Positions 1-5,671 are shown, numbered from the stretch's first letter. The stretch is DNA of 7,098 nt from JACCXJ01 sp052387115 (GCA_052387115.1 JBQTJM010000438.1:1-7098); one strand, 5' to 3'. Made by a program: numbers and translations. Notes: generated by a model from the sequence alone, not told the origin.

Positions 1-186
1 CACCCCGGTTTCGGCTGGTTCGACTTCGACCCCACCAACAACCACTGCCCCGATAATCGCCACATCACCGTCGCCTGGGGGCGGGATTACGGCGACGTGA
101 CCCCCTGGAAGGGCGTGGTCTACGGCGAGGGCTCATCAACCAACCCTGTCCTGAACGACCTCCATATGAGTTCGATCAACGGGTAG
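1..186 (+). CDS. Transglutaminase-like family protein, C-terminal end (5' end outside window)
   Basis: Frame 1 is open from the first base to a TAG stop and gives 61 residues. Seen in the sequence: PGFGWFDFDPTNN near the start and HITVAWGRDYGDVTP behind it. These are hallmarks of the C-terminal part of bacterial transglutaminase-like cysteine peptidase homologues; the Asp of FDPTN corresponds to the third member of the Cys-His-Asp triad. The Cys and His are upstream of the window, so activity cannot be judged. Family members usually end with a Gly-Gly/His segment and a VSV-like strand, whereas this tail (GEGSSTNPVLNDLHMSSING) departs from that right after the shared GVVYG motif. A second copy of the same 3' end, with a more typical tail, lies at 1550-1636. 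The odd tail could come from indels or a rearrangement. Family call is confident; the reaction or substrate cannot be given. Confidence 0.85.
   Translation, partial: HPGFGWFDFDPTNNHCPDNRHITVAWGRDYGDVTPWKGVVYGEGSSTNPVLNDLHMSSING
97..127 (+). repeat. Direct repeat copy 1 (transglutaminase 3' end)
   Basis: These 31 bases match 1550-1580 at 29 positions. The two differences are at 107 (G against T) and 123 (C against T). Both copies encode VTPxKGVVYG in frame. The copies are about 1.45 kb apart and bracket the two small genes. A further 10/11 match (141-151 against 1596-1606) follows, offset by 2 nt. Confidence 0.85.
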
Positions 187-224
187 GCAGGTAGGCGCCG
201 TTCCTCCTGCGAGCCCCAAGGTGT

Positions 225-240
225 CGACCGGCACCGGTCG
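225..240. repeat. Short inverted repeat after the transglutaminase stop
   Basis: CGACCGG, then CA, then CCGGTCG form a perfect 7-bp dyad about 40 bp after the stop at 186. There is no T-run after it, so it is at best a weak terminator or a chance dyad in GC-rich DNA. The rest of 187-393 shows no gene that I can support. Confidence 0.3.
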
Positions 241-393
241 GCTCGCGTCCCGGCGCCCGGGTGCTCGCCATTGCGTCACCCCACAGCCCCGACAGCCATA
301 GAGAACCCGGTCGGGCCCAGCCCAAACGCCCCTTCCCGCCCCCACGTGGACCACCCAATCACCGATTCGGTCCTTCCGACGCGACAGTACCGG

Positions 394-422
394 TTGCAAA
401 ACCGCGTTGAACGCCCTATCCT
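394..422 (+). promoter_or_regulatory. Candidate sigma-70-type promoter for the small gene pair
   Basis: TTGCAA (394-399, 4/6 to consensus) and TATCCT (417-422, 4/6) are separated by exactly 17 bp. They lie about 30 bp before the ATG at 452, leaving a short leader of roughly 20 nt. The position and spacing fit; the hexamer matches are only moderate. Confidence 0.35.
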
Positions 423-451
423 CCTTCACTCGCTAGCTAGACAACACGATT

Positions 452-655
452 ATGGATCCCAAGCTGACCGCGGAAGAGTTGAGTTGGTTGAAAAACCTGG
501 ATACCGACAGCCCAATCAAGCCTGAGCTGCCGGAACCCATCGCAGCGCGGCTGGTCGAGCAAGGGCTTGCGATCAAGCTGGTCGAAGGTGGTTTGCAATT
601 GACGACGCTAGGACGCGAGCAATTGGCGGACAGCGGCGGTACCAAGGAATCGTAG
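452..655 (+). CDS. Small winged-helix-like protein of unknown function (67 aa)
   Basis: ATG to TAG, 67 residues, no signal peptide and no membrane segment. The sequence starts with an acidic helix (LTAEELSWLKNL, about residues 5-16). Later it has RLVEQGLAIKLVEGGLQLTTLGREQL (about 34-59). That second part has the helix, two-strand wing and LTxLGRxxL pattern common at the end of winged-helix DNA-binding domains. At this length it could be a minimal DNA-binding protein or only one structural module; I do not recognise a named family. No clear Shine-Dalgarno lies before the ATG, and the leader from the predicted promoter is very short. The next gene begins 1 bp after the stop, so the two are co-transcribed and probably translationally coupled. 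The codon pattern and compact domain make it a real gene despite its size. Confidence 0.65.
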   Translation: MDPKLTAEELSWLKNLDTDSPIKPELPEPIAARLVEQGLAIKLVEGGLQLTTLGREQLADSGGTKES

Positions 656-656
656 G

Positions 657-956
657 ATGCGCGTGGTTCTACAGGGTATGGCCCTTGGTTTCGCCATTGC
701 GGGCACGGGTCTTTCAGCGTCGCCTGACGAGACCACCCTTCCGTCAGCGGAACCCGAGACAACGCCTCCTCCAAAAGCACCGCCGAGCGAGTCGAAAAGC
801 TCGGAGGCGAAACAGAAATCGGCGCCGCCGGCTGCGGAGCCTGCGCCCGCTGAATCGCGTACGCCCGAAGGGGCAGCGGCGCGCGCCGCAGACCCGAAAG
901 ATCCGTCGGGTGCGCTCATCATCAAGACGCCGGACGCGGCGGGTGCCGAGCCCTGA
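657..956 (+). CDS. Small exported Pro/Ala/Glu-rich protein (99 aa), unknown function
   Basis: ATG at 657 is preceded by AAGGA at 644-648, 8 nt upstream and inside the end of the previous gene. The first ~21 residues (Arg2, a hydrophobic stretch VVLQGMALGFAIAGTGL, then SA before SP) look like a Sec signal peptide cleaved after Ala21. The rest is low-complexity and probably disordered, rich in Pro, Ala, Glu, Lys and Ser (for example TTPPPKAPPSES and PPAAEPAPAES). It ends with SGALIIKTPDAAGAEP, whose LIIKTP could be a short beta-strand. No Cys, no lipobox and no transmembrane segment occur after the signal. It may span or coat the periplasm or act as a linker or tether; this is inference. An intrinsic terminator follows 12 bp after the stop, closing the two-gene unit. 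Confidence 0.6.
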   Translation: MRVVLQGMALGFAIAGTGLSASPDETTLPSAEPETTPPPKAPPSESKSSEAKQKSAPPAAEPAPAESRTPEGAAARAADPKDPSGALIIKTPDAAGAEP

Positions 957-968
957 GGAAAGACATTA

Positions 969-993
969 AAAAAGGCGGCTTCGCCGCCTTTTT
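969..993 (+). terminator. Rho-independent terminator after the small gene pair
   Basis: AAAAAGGCGG at 969-978 and CCGCCTTTTT at 984-993 form a perfect stem around CTTCG (C979 and G983 can also pair). The stem is followed by TTTCC-type sequence. The A-run before and T-run after mean it can work in both directions. It begins 12 bp after the TGA at 954-956. Confidence 0.9.
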
Positions 994-996
994 CCT

Positions 997-1549
997 TTGG
1001 TTTCTCTAACACAATCCTTCTTTGCACTGCCAAGAGCGGTGCGCCGGCTCTTGAGGTGCCTAGAAGTCCATATCGACCATATCCCTGCTCCGACGGCGGT
1101 TGCCTCACTGCGGACAATGTCGATTCGGCGTGATCGGCCCTCGAAGGCGCACTACGCGCGATTCCGTCTATTAGCATTTCCGACGTCGTCCGGGGATTCG
1201 GAGATTTCCTGAACTTCTAGTCGTTTCGGGGGCCGCTCGAAGACTGTGCCGACCAGAGTTGGCTGGATCGGTTTGCGTTGGTTTTCCAAGTGCTCGATGA
1301 ATTGCGGACACAGCAGGCGCGCGTGGCTGCGAGATGCCAACCGGCGATCCAAGTCCACCATCAGGCCCAAAAAAAAGCGTGACTGTTCACTGATCCCCCG
1401 CCCCAATCCTCTCCGACGAATAGGGGCGAGGGAAAGCGAAGGTCGGATCACGACTCACGAGTCACGACCCGCGCCTTGCTTATGCCAAGATTACTGGACG
1501 CATCCTCATGTCACGAATTATCGCGTCACGCCGCCAGGCTCTTCAGAAA
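997..1549. other. About 550 bp with no supported gene
   Basis: No frame gives a recognisable protein. One plus-strand frame is open from 1221 to about 1376 after a TAG at 1218-1220 and reads LEDCADQSWLDRFALVFQVL and onwards. It has protein-like composition but no start codon context, so it may be a relic. The overlapping minus-strand frame is equally open (1152-1451) and I do not recognise it either. An imperfect GC-rich inverted repeat lies at 1395-1432. The end of the stretch runs into an isolated transglutaminase tail at 1550. An ATG at 1508 is in frame with that tail but has no ribosome binding site. Confidence 0.5.
1395..1432. repeat. GC-rich imperfect inverted repeat
   Basis: CCCCCGCCCC (1395-1404) and GGGGCGAGGG (1423-1432) are complementary at 9 of 10 positions, with an 18-base spacer. 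The pattern resembles the short C-rich/G-rich dyads that are dispersed between genes in many proteobacterial genomes. It lies in gene-free sequence. Whether it is repeated elsewhere cannot be seen here. Confidence 0.4.
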
Positions 1550-1580
1550 GTGACCCCCTTGAAGGGCGTGGTCTATGGCG
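1550..1580 (+). repeat. Direct repeat copy 2 (transglutaminase 3' end)
   Basis: Matches 97-127 at 29 of 31 bases. The match begins sharply at the GTG codon: the bases before 1550 do not resemble those before 97. This marks a breakpoint rather than a smoothly decaying gene copy. Confidence 0.85.
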
Positions 1581-1636
1581 GCGACCAACAACAGGCAACC
1601 GTGTCCGTCGAGGGGATCAACCTGCTGGAGGGGTGA
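1550..1636 (+). pseudogene. Transglutaminase C-terminal remnant (last 28 codons only)
   Basis: In frame from 1550 the sequence reads VTPLKGVVYGGDQQQATVSV EGINLLEG and stops at TGA 1634-1636. The first ten residues differ from the copy at 97 in one residue. The Gly-Gly, polar run and TVSV strand are what the transglutaminase family usually shows at its end, so this looks like the more ancestral tail. Nothing upstream encodes the rest of the protein: no DPTN or WGRDY motif precedes it. It could be expressed only from an ATG at 1508 as about 42 residues, which has no Shine-Dalgarno. I read it as a broken gene end left by insertion, deletion or recombination. A small hairpin (ACGGC/GCCGT, 1637-1651) follows the stop. 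Confidence 0.75.
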
Positions 1637-1668
1637 ACGGCTGAATGCCGTGCACCTCCCGCCGCGGA

Positions 1669-2229
1669 TCAGTGTGGGTCGGTCGCGGAGAGCATCTCCT
1701 CGAGCCGGCGGGATTCCTCCACCAGCTCGCGCAGGCGCAAGCGCTTGAACGCCAGCCAGCGGCGGATCCAGGCGGGTTCGGAGATCCGGTGCCGGATCAG
1801 AAGCGCGATGGCCGCGAGATCCGCACCCGCGGGATCGAAGGTCGTGGCCAGGATCTCGAGCTCGCATTTGAGCGCCGGCACCAGCGCCGGATCCCAACGT
1901 GCCACGACCTCCCGGAGCAGGTTGGCCTTCCAAAGACCGTTGCGCGAGGTGAGCGCGCGCCGCACATGAGGCAGGCAGGCCTCGCCGTGTGCGGCGAAGA
2001 AGGGGATGAGCACCGGCACCACCGGCCATCGCAGATCACGCAGCCACTTGAGCAACTCGGGCAGCGCCGGCTCTAACGCCGGCAATCCGCAAGCGACGGC
2101 GCGTGCGGCCCCGGCCACGTCGTTCTTGTCGCGTGGCAGGATCGACCTTACCGCGCCCGGGAGGCGTTTGGAGAGGCGTCCATGCTCCGTGCCGGCAGGC
2201 CGGGTGGCCGGGACGAGGCGACGCCGCAC
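1669..2229 (-). CDS. DUF5071-like domain protein (about 186 aa)
   Basis: Residues 30-110 carry the pattern I associate with DUF5071: ILPRDKND, then LPALEPALPELLKWLRDLRWP, then a helix with HGEACLPHVRRAL and a WK near 100. Its function is unknown; the helical repeats suggest a HEAT-like fold. The C-terminus (about 131-180) is helical and charged, ending ELVEESRRLEEMLSATDPH. The only good in-frame start before the domain is the GTG at 2229-2227, 5 bp after the aldolase stop, so translation is probably coupled. This start leaves an unusual Arg-rich leader of about 28 residues. An ATG a little further in (GCATGGACG) is in another frame and stops after 11 codons. No signal peptide is seen. The real start, or a possible small frameshift near 2170, is uncertain. 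The gene faces the transglutaminase remnant tail-to-tail. Confidence 0.65.
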   Translation of the reverse strand: MRRRLVPATRPAGTEHGRLSKRLPGAVRSILPRDKNDVAGAARAVACGLPALEPALPELLKWLRDLRWPVVPVLIPFFAAHGEACLPHVRRALTSRNGLWKANLLREVVARWDPALVPALKCELEILATTFDPAGADLAAIALLIRHRISEPAWIRRWLAFKRLRLRELVEESRRLEEMLSATDPH

Positions 2230-2234
2230 CTCGG

Positions 2235-2987
2235 CTAGCGCCCGAGGTCCGCAAGCGCCGCGCGCGCCGCCTGGCTCAGGAACACGGTATCCATGCCGAC
2301 GGTGATGAGCGTGAATCCGTCCAAGAGGTAAGGCCGGACGGCGGCGGCACTCAAGCCGAAGATCCCGAGCCGCACCCCGGCCGCGAGACACTCCCTCCGC
2401 ACCGTGTCGATCGCCCCGCGTACCTCGGGGTCCGTGATCTGCCCGGGCTTGCCCATGCTGGCGGACAGATCGTAAGGTCCGATCAGGACCGCGTCGACCC
2501 CCGGCACCCGCGCGATGGCGGCGATGTCGCGCACCGCTTCGATGTGCTCGGCCTGCACGATCACCGCGAGGCCGTCGTTCGCTTCTGCAACGTAATCCGA
2601 GAACCCGAGGCCATAGCGGTGGGCGCGTGCGATGCCGACGCCGCGCGTCCCCCAGGGCGGATACTTGCAGTGCCGGACGACTCGGAGCGCCTGCTCCGCG
2701 GAGTTGACCTGGGGGATGATGACGCCGGCCGCCCCGATATCCAAGGCCTTCTTGATCCAGACCTCCTCCCCGGCAGGGACACGCACCAACGGCGCGCAAC
2801 GGCCCCCGATCGCCTGCAAGAGCCGCAATGCGGCGGCGCTCTCGAACGGCCCGTGTTCGGCATCAATGAACAGCCAGTCGAAACCGACCTCCGACAGCAA
2901 TTCGGCGACCTCGGGCGATGGCAAGCTGATGAGCGTGCCGATCAATCGATCGCCGGCCAAGAGTCGCGCGCGAAACCCCGTGTGCAT
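2235..2987 (-). CDS. HpcH/HpaI-family class II (metal-dependent) aldolase
   Basis: The protein has 250 residues, the normal length for this family (2,4-dihydroxyhept-2-ene-1,7-dioate aldolase and relatives). These enzymes reversibly cleave 4-hydroxy-2-oxo acids to pyruvate or another 2-oxo acid plus an aldehyde, using a divalent metal. Visible motifs: FIDAEHGP with Asp42 and the catalytic His45; PLVRVP with Arg69 binding the pyruvyl part; IPQVNSAEQA at 91-100; YPPWGTRGVG at 109-118; QAEH with metal ligand Glu147; GPYDLSASMG with metal ligand Asp173. All key residues are present, so the enzyme should be active. The substrate cannot be told. A His stands where Thr or Ser usually follows the metal Glu. 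The start at 2987 matches the usual N-terminus (AGDRLIGTLISL), but there is no clear Shine-Dalgarno. It is cytoplasmic and lies between the regBA unit and the DUF5071 gene, so it may serve carbon metabolism under redox control. Confidence 0.9.
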   Translation of the reverse strand: MHTGFRARLLAGDRLIGTLISLPSPEVAELLSEVGFDWLFIDAEHGPFESAAALRLLQAIGGRCAPLVRVPAGEEVWIKKALDIGAAGVIIPQVNSAEQALRVVRHCKYPPWGTRGVGIARAHRYGLGFSDYVAEANDGLAVIVQAEHIEAVRDIAAIARVPGVDAVLIGPYDLSASMGKPGQITDPEVRGAIDTVRRECLAAGVRLGIFGLSAAAVRPYLLDGFTLITVGMDTVFLSQAARAALADLGR

Positions 2988-3007
2988 CGTCAGGTGAGAT
3001 GGGCGCG

Positions 3008-3027
3008 CCGCCAGGCGCGCCTGGCGG
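3008..3027. repeat. Perfect 20-bp palindrome between Mth938 and aldolase genes
   Basis: CCGCCAGGCGCGCCTGGCGG is its own reverse complement, centred between 3017 and 3018. It starts 1 bp after the Mth938 stop codon and fills half of the 41-bp gap before the aldolase gene. As RNA it forms an 8-bp stem with a CGCG loop. No T-run follows on the minus strand, so it is not a standard intrinsic terminator. It may protect the upstream mRNA end, attenuate transcription, or be a protein-binding site. Confidence 0.6.
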
Positions 3028-3028
3028 A

Positions 3029-3403
3029 TCAGGCGATCATGAGCAACGCGGCGACCACGCGCCTGCCTTCGGCGCTCAAGACCATGAAGCTACGGCAGGC
3101 GGCGGCCGTGTCCATGACCTCGAAACCGATGTGGTGCCGGGCGAGCGGCGCCGTGACCTCGCGGCTCGGGAAGCGCAGTCGCGCGCCGGTCCCGAGCACG
3201 GCAATCTCGGGTCCGAGCGCCGTGATCTGGTCCAGATGTTCGGCCGTCATCTCCTCGAACCCCTGGGGCGGCCAGTCGCGCACCAGGCGATCGATCGTGA
3301 TGATGAAGCTCTGGGTGAGGGTCTCGTCGTTCACAACGATGGCGCCCGCGCGATACCCGCGGATCGCGTAGCGGCCCACCCCGTGATCCAGGTCGAACTT
3401 CAT
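3029..3403 (-). CDS. Mth938-like domain protein (Xcc1710/NDUFAF3-type fold)
   Basis: 124 residues from the ATG at 3403. Family features in order: an N-terminal Asp/Phe strand (MKFDLD), GYRAGAIVVNDETLTQSFII (about 16-35), a RDWPP segment (42-46), the loop PEIAVLGTGARLRFPS (65-80), and MDTAAACRSFMVLSAEGRRVVAALL near the end. The GTG loop and the DTxAACRxxNxLxxEGRxVxAAL motif define the family; here Phe replaces the usual Tyr-Asn pattern. Its biochemical role is unknown in bacteria; the mitochondrial relative NDUFAF3 helps assemble complex I. A GTG at 3412, overlapping the regA stop as GTGA, would add MRA. I prefer the ATG because it matches family N-termini and has GAGG just upstream, although the spacing is tight. 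Either way it is translationally coupled to regA. Confidence 0.88.
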   Translation of the reverse strand: MKFDLDHGVGRYAIRGYRAGAIVVNDETLTQSFIITIDRLVRDWPPQGFEEMTAEHLDQITALGPEIAVLGTGARLRFPSREVTAPLARHHIGFEVMDTAAACRSFMVLSAEGRRVVAALLMIA

Positions 3404-3408
3404 CGCCC

Positions 3409-3957
3409 TCACATGAGCGAGGGGCGCTTGTTCAGCTTACGCTGCAAGGTGCGCCTGTGCATCCCGAGCCGCCGCGCCGCGCTCGAGACATTCCCGGCGC
3501 ATTCCGTGAGCACCCGTTGGATGTGCTCCCATTCGAGCCGATCCACCGAGATCGGCCGGGGCGCGGGGTTGACCTGCGGATCGCCCTCGTCGCGGTCGAA
3601 GGCCGCCACGATCTCGTCCGCATCGGTGGGTTTGGTCAGATAATAGGTGGCGCCGAGCTTGATCGCCTCGACCGCCGTCGTGATGCTCGCATATCCCGTC
3701 AGGACCACGACCTTGGCCGCGCCGCCCGGTTGGCACAGCGCCGAGACCAGCTCCAGTCCCGAGGGACCCGGCATGCGCAGATCCACCACGGCATAATGCG
3801 GCGCCTCCGCCTCGGCCAGTCGGCGCGCATCGGGGACATTGTGCGCGACAGACACGCTGAAGCCGCGTTTTTCCAAGGCCTCGCCGAGGACGCCGCAAAA
3901 GGTCTCGTCGTCATCGACGAGCAAGAGCCGCGGGCCGGGAAGGGCTTCCGGAATCAT
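3409..3957 (-). CDS. regA: RegA/PrrA/ActR-type redox response regulator
   Basis: 182 residues, typical for RegA. Receiver domain about 9-120: acidic pocket Asp15-Asp17, phosphoacceptor Asp59 in VVDLRMPGPSGLEL, Thr87 in VLTGYASITTAVEAIKLGA, and Lys109 in YLTKP. A Pro-containing linker (PQVNPAPRP, 127-135) leads to a Fis-like helix-turn-helix from about 139. The segment EWEHIQRVLTECAGNVSSAA and RRLGMHRRTLQRKL is nearly the invariant RegA recognition region. In the family, phosphorylated RegA controls respiration, carbon fixation, nitrogen and photosynthesis genes in response to redox state. Its start is 7 bp after the regB stop (GAGGG abuts the ATG), and its stop overlaps or abuts the next gene. 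The assignment is firm; the target genes here are unknown. Confidence 0.95.
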   Translation of the reverse strand: MIPEALPGPRLLLVDDDETFCGVLGEALEKRGFSVSVAHNVPDARRLAEAEAPHYAVVDLRMPGPSGLELVSALCQPGGAAKVVVLTGYASITTAVEAIKLGATYYLTKPTDADEIVAAFDRDEGDPQVNPAPRPISVDRLEWEHIQRVLTECAGNVSSAARRLGMHRRTLQRKLNKRPSLM

Positions 3958-3964
3958 CCCTCGA

Positions 3965-5320
3965 TCATACTCGCTGCGACGCCAGCAAGGGAGCCAGCGC
4001 CACGCTGATCCGGGCTCGCACCCCGGCGCCCGGCTCGTCGCTCACCGTCAGCTCCCCGCCCAGGCGGTTCAGCGTGCTCTGCGCGAGATAGAGCCCGAGT
4101 CCCATGCCCTTGCCGGACGGTTTGGTGGTCACGAAGGGCTCGCCGATGTGGCCCTTGATCTCGGGCGGCAATCCGGCCCCGTCATCGGCCACCTGAATCG
4201 AAAGCGCCTCGGGGGACCATCGCACCTCCAGATCGACCATCCGTGCGGCGGCGTCCGCCGCATTGTTCAAGACATTCAAGATCGCCTGGTCGAGCGTGCG
4301 ATCCGCGACGATCTCGGGGGCCGGGCGCGGGCCCTCGAAACGCGATGCCAGGGGCACGCCGGGGCGCAGCGCGCGCCACTCCCCGATCAGGTCTTCCAGG
4401 TAACGGTCCACCCGCACCCTCCGGCCGGCATCGGCCTGCACCTGCCCGGCGCGCGCCGCCATGTTGGCCAGGATGCCTTTGCAGCGGTTGATCTGCTCGC
4501 GCAGAAGCCCGATACGGGCCGTGAGCACCCCTTCGCCTCGGTGTTCGCGCTCCATCTCCTTGGCCACGATCGCCATGGTACCGAGCGGCGTGCCGAGCTC
4601 ATGGGCCGTCCCGGCCGCCAAGGTGCCGAGCACCACGAGCTGATTCGCCTCGAGTGCCCGTTCGCGGGCCGCCGCCAGCTCGTGCTCATGGACGCGCAGT
4701 GCGGCGCCCATCTTGGCGACGAAATAGGCGACGACCCCAGCGCTGAACAAAAAGCCCCACCACATTCCCCAGATATGCATGGTGAAGTCATGCCCGATCT
4801 CTTCACCCTGGGGCGGGTGCACCTCGACATAGAGCGGATGCACATGGGTGAACATCAAGACCGTGTAGCAGAGGACGGCTTCCGCGGCCACGCACCCGGT
4901 CAGGGCCGGCCGCAATAGCGCCGCGGCCACGATCACCGGGACCAGCAAGAGCGAGGCGAAGGGGTTGGCGGCGCCCCCGGTGAACAACAGCAGGGCCCCC
5001 ATCCCGAAGACATCGACGGACAGCTGTCCGAGCATCATGTGTTCCGAGACCGGTACGCCCGGTTTGATGAAACGCGCGCTCACCAAGGTCAACACCGTGA
5101 GCGCGGCGATCACGATGACCACGGGCAGGACCGCGGGCGGCGCGGCGAGGATATAGTTGGATACGAACACCGCAGCGAGTTGCCCGGAGATGATGACGGC
5201 CCGCAGCAAGAACAGGTACTGGAGGCATAGCCCCGTCAGAATGCTCGCCGGTGCCGTACGGATCGGGGTAGTCGTGTCGTTCATCACGATAGTGTCGCAG
5301 AGCGGTGGGGATAGAGCCAT
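3965..5320 (-). CDS. regB: RegB/PrrB/ActS-type membrane redox-sensing histidine kinase
   Basis: 451 residues from the ATG at 5320. The N-terminal ~200 residues hold about six hydrophobic segments. The loop GGAANPF (115-121) matches the RegB quinone-binding box. The H-box AHELGTPLGTMAIVA has His240 as phosphoacceptor. Cys280 in INRCKGILANMA is at the place of the redox-active cysteine of RegB. The N-box (ILNVLNNAADAA, 348-359), DDGAGLP (379-385) and GKGMGLGLYL (403-412) complete an intact ATPase domain. It should phosphorylate RegA, whose gene follows 7 bp downstream. It sits in the inner membrane and is thought in this family to sense the quinone pool and thiol state. A second ATG at 5284 gives 439 residues and a start (MNDTTTP) more like relatives; the 5320 start has GGTGG nearby. 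Between the two, the exact start is open. Confidence 0.93.
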   Translation of the reverse strand: MALSPPLCDTIVMNDTTTPIRTAPASILTGLCLQYLFLLRAVIISGQLAAVFVSNYILAAPPAVLPVVIVIAALTVLTLVSARFIKPGVPVSEHMMLGQLSVDVFGMGALLLFTGGAANPFASLLLVPVIVAAALLRPALTGCVAAEAVLCYTVLMFTHVHPLYVEVHPPQGEEIGHDFTMHIWGMWWGFLFSAGVVAYFVAKMGAALRVHEHELAAARERALEANQLVVLGTLAAGTAHELGTPLGTMAIVAKEMEREHRGEGVLTARIGLLREQINRCKGILANMAARAGQVQADAGRRVRVDRYLEDLIGEWRALRPGVPLASRFEGPRPAPEIVADRTLDQAILNVLNNAADAAARMVDLEVRWSPEALSIQVADDGAGLPPEIKGHIGEPFVTTKPSGKGMGLGLYLAQSTLNRLGGELTVSDEPGAGVRARISVALAPLLASQRV

Positions 5321-5587
5321 GTTACCACCGTAGTAAGGCCCGCCCCGGTCTTAGGTACGCGGCGCGCGGAGATCGTGTAGACTTGACGAAAGCGCCACGC
5401 GCCCCCGCTCCGGTCCGCAAGCGGCGCAGGACAAGCCGGGGGTCCGAAAGCGCGATCGCGGATGTCGTACAGAGCCGGTGCAACGCGGGACCGAACCCGG
5501 CGGTGGGGCAGCTCCTCCTCTACATCGTAGGCCACAGCAAGGGCGGCGCGATGGAGCGACTCGCGGCCGATCACACGAGCAGTTGCG

Positions 5588-5605
5588 GCGGCGGTTATAG
5601 GTCGC
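5588..5605. promoter_or_regulatory. Possible RegA-type binding site upstream of the P450 gene
   Basis: GCGGC-N8-GTCGC fits the loose RegA/PrrA consensus GCGNC-Nx-GNCGC. It is 66 bp upstream of the P450 ATG. In DNA this GC-rich such a match is easy by chance, so this is only a lead. Confidence 0.15.
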
Positions 5606-5657
5606 ATGTCTGTCCCACGGCCTTGTGCACGCAGGTCTGATCGCGGAGTCCGAACTC

Positions 5658-5663
5658 GGGAGG
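5658..5663 (+). promoter_or_regulatory. Ribosome binding site that fixes the P450 start
   Basis: GGGAGG lies 8 nt before the ATG at 5672. The frame is also open upstream to an ATG at 5606, but that has no Shine-Dalgarno and would add a charged, non-family leader of 22 residues. The 5672 start is therefore chosen. Confidence 0.8.
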
Positions 5664-5671
5664 AAATCAAG

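Larger units (their letters stand above)
5321..5671. other. Divergent intergenic region between regB and the P450 gene
   Basis: About 350 bp with no gene that I can support. Open frames cross it on both strands, but none has a good start or a recognisable product. The promoters of regB (leftward) and the P450 gene (rightward) should lie here. I see no convincing -35/-10 pair: a TTGACG at 5383-5388 lacks a -10 at the right distance. CGCGATCGCG at 5451-5460 is a 10-bp palindrome. Confidence 0.5.

Noticed and set aside
608..1177. Long minus-strand open frame of 189 codons across the small gene pair
   Set aside because: It runs through the terminator hairpin and is the complement of the supported plus-strand genes; its Ala/Gly/Ser-rich product has no family pattern.
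2103..3371. Plus-strand open frame of 422 codons
   Set aside because: It is antisense to the aldolase and Mth938 genes, whose catalytic and family motifs are intact; the Arg/Gly/Pro-rich product is typical of GC-rich shadows.
3839..4918. Plus-strand open frame of 359 codons
   Set aside because: It is antisense to regA and regB, which carry complete motifs in order. No recognisable domain is in the plus-strand product.
5451..5460. CGCGATCGCG as a functional repeat
   Set aside because: A single 10-bp GC palindrome in GC-rich DNA is expected by chance.
5606..5671. Upstream start for the P450 gene
   Set aside because: No Shine-Dalgarno at 5606, and the extra residues are charged and unlike a P450 N-terminus; GGGAGG points to 5672.
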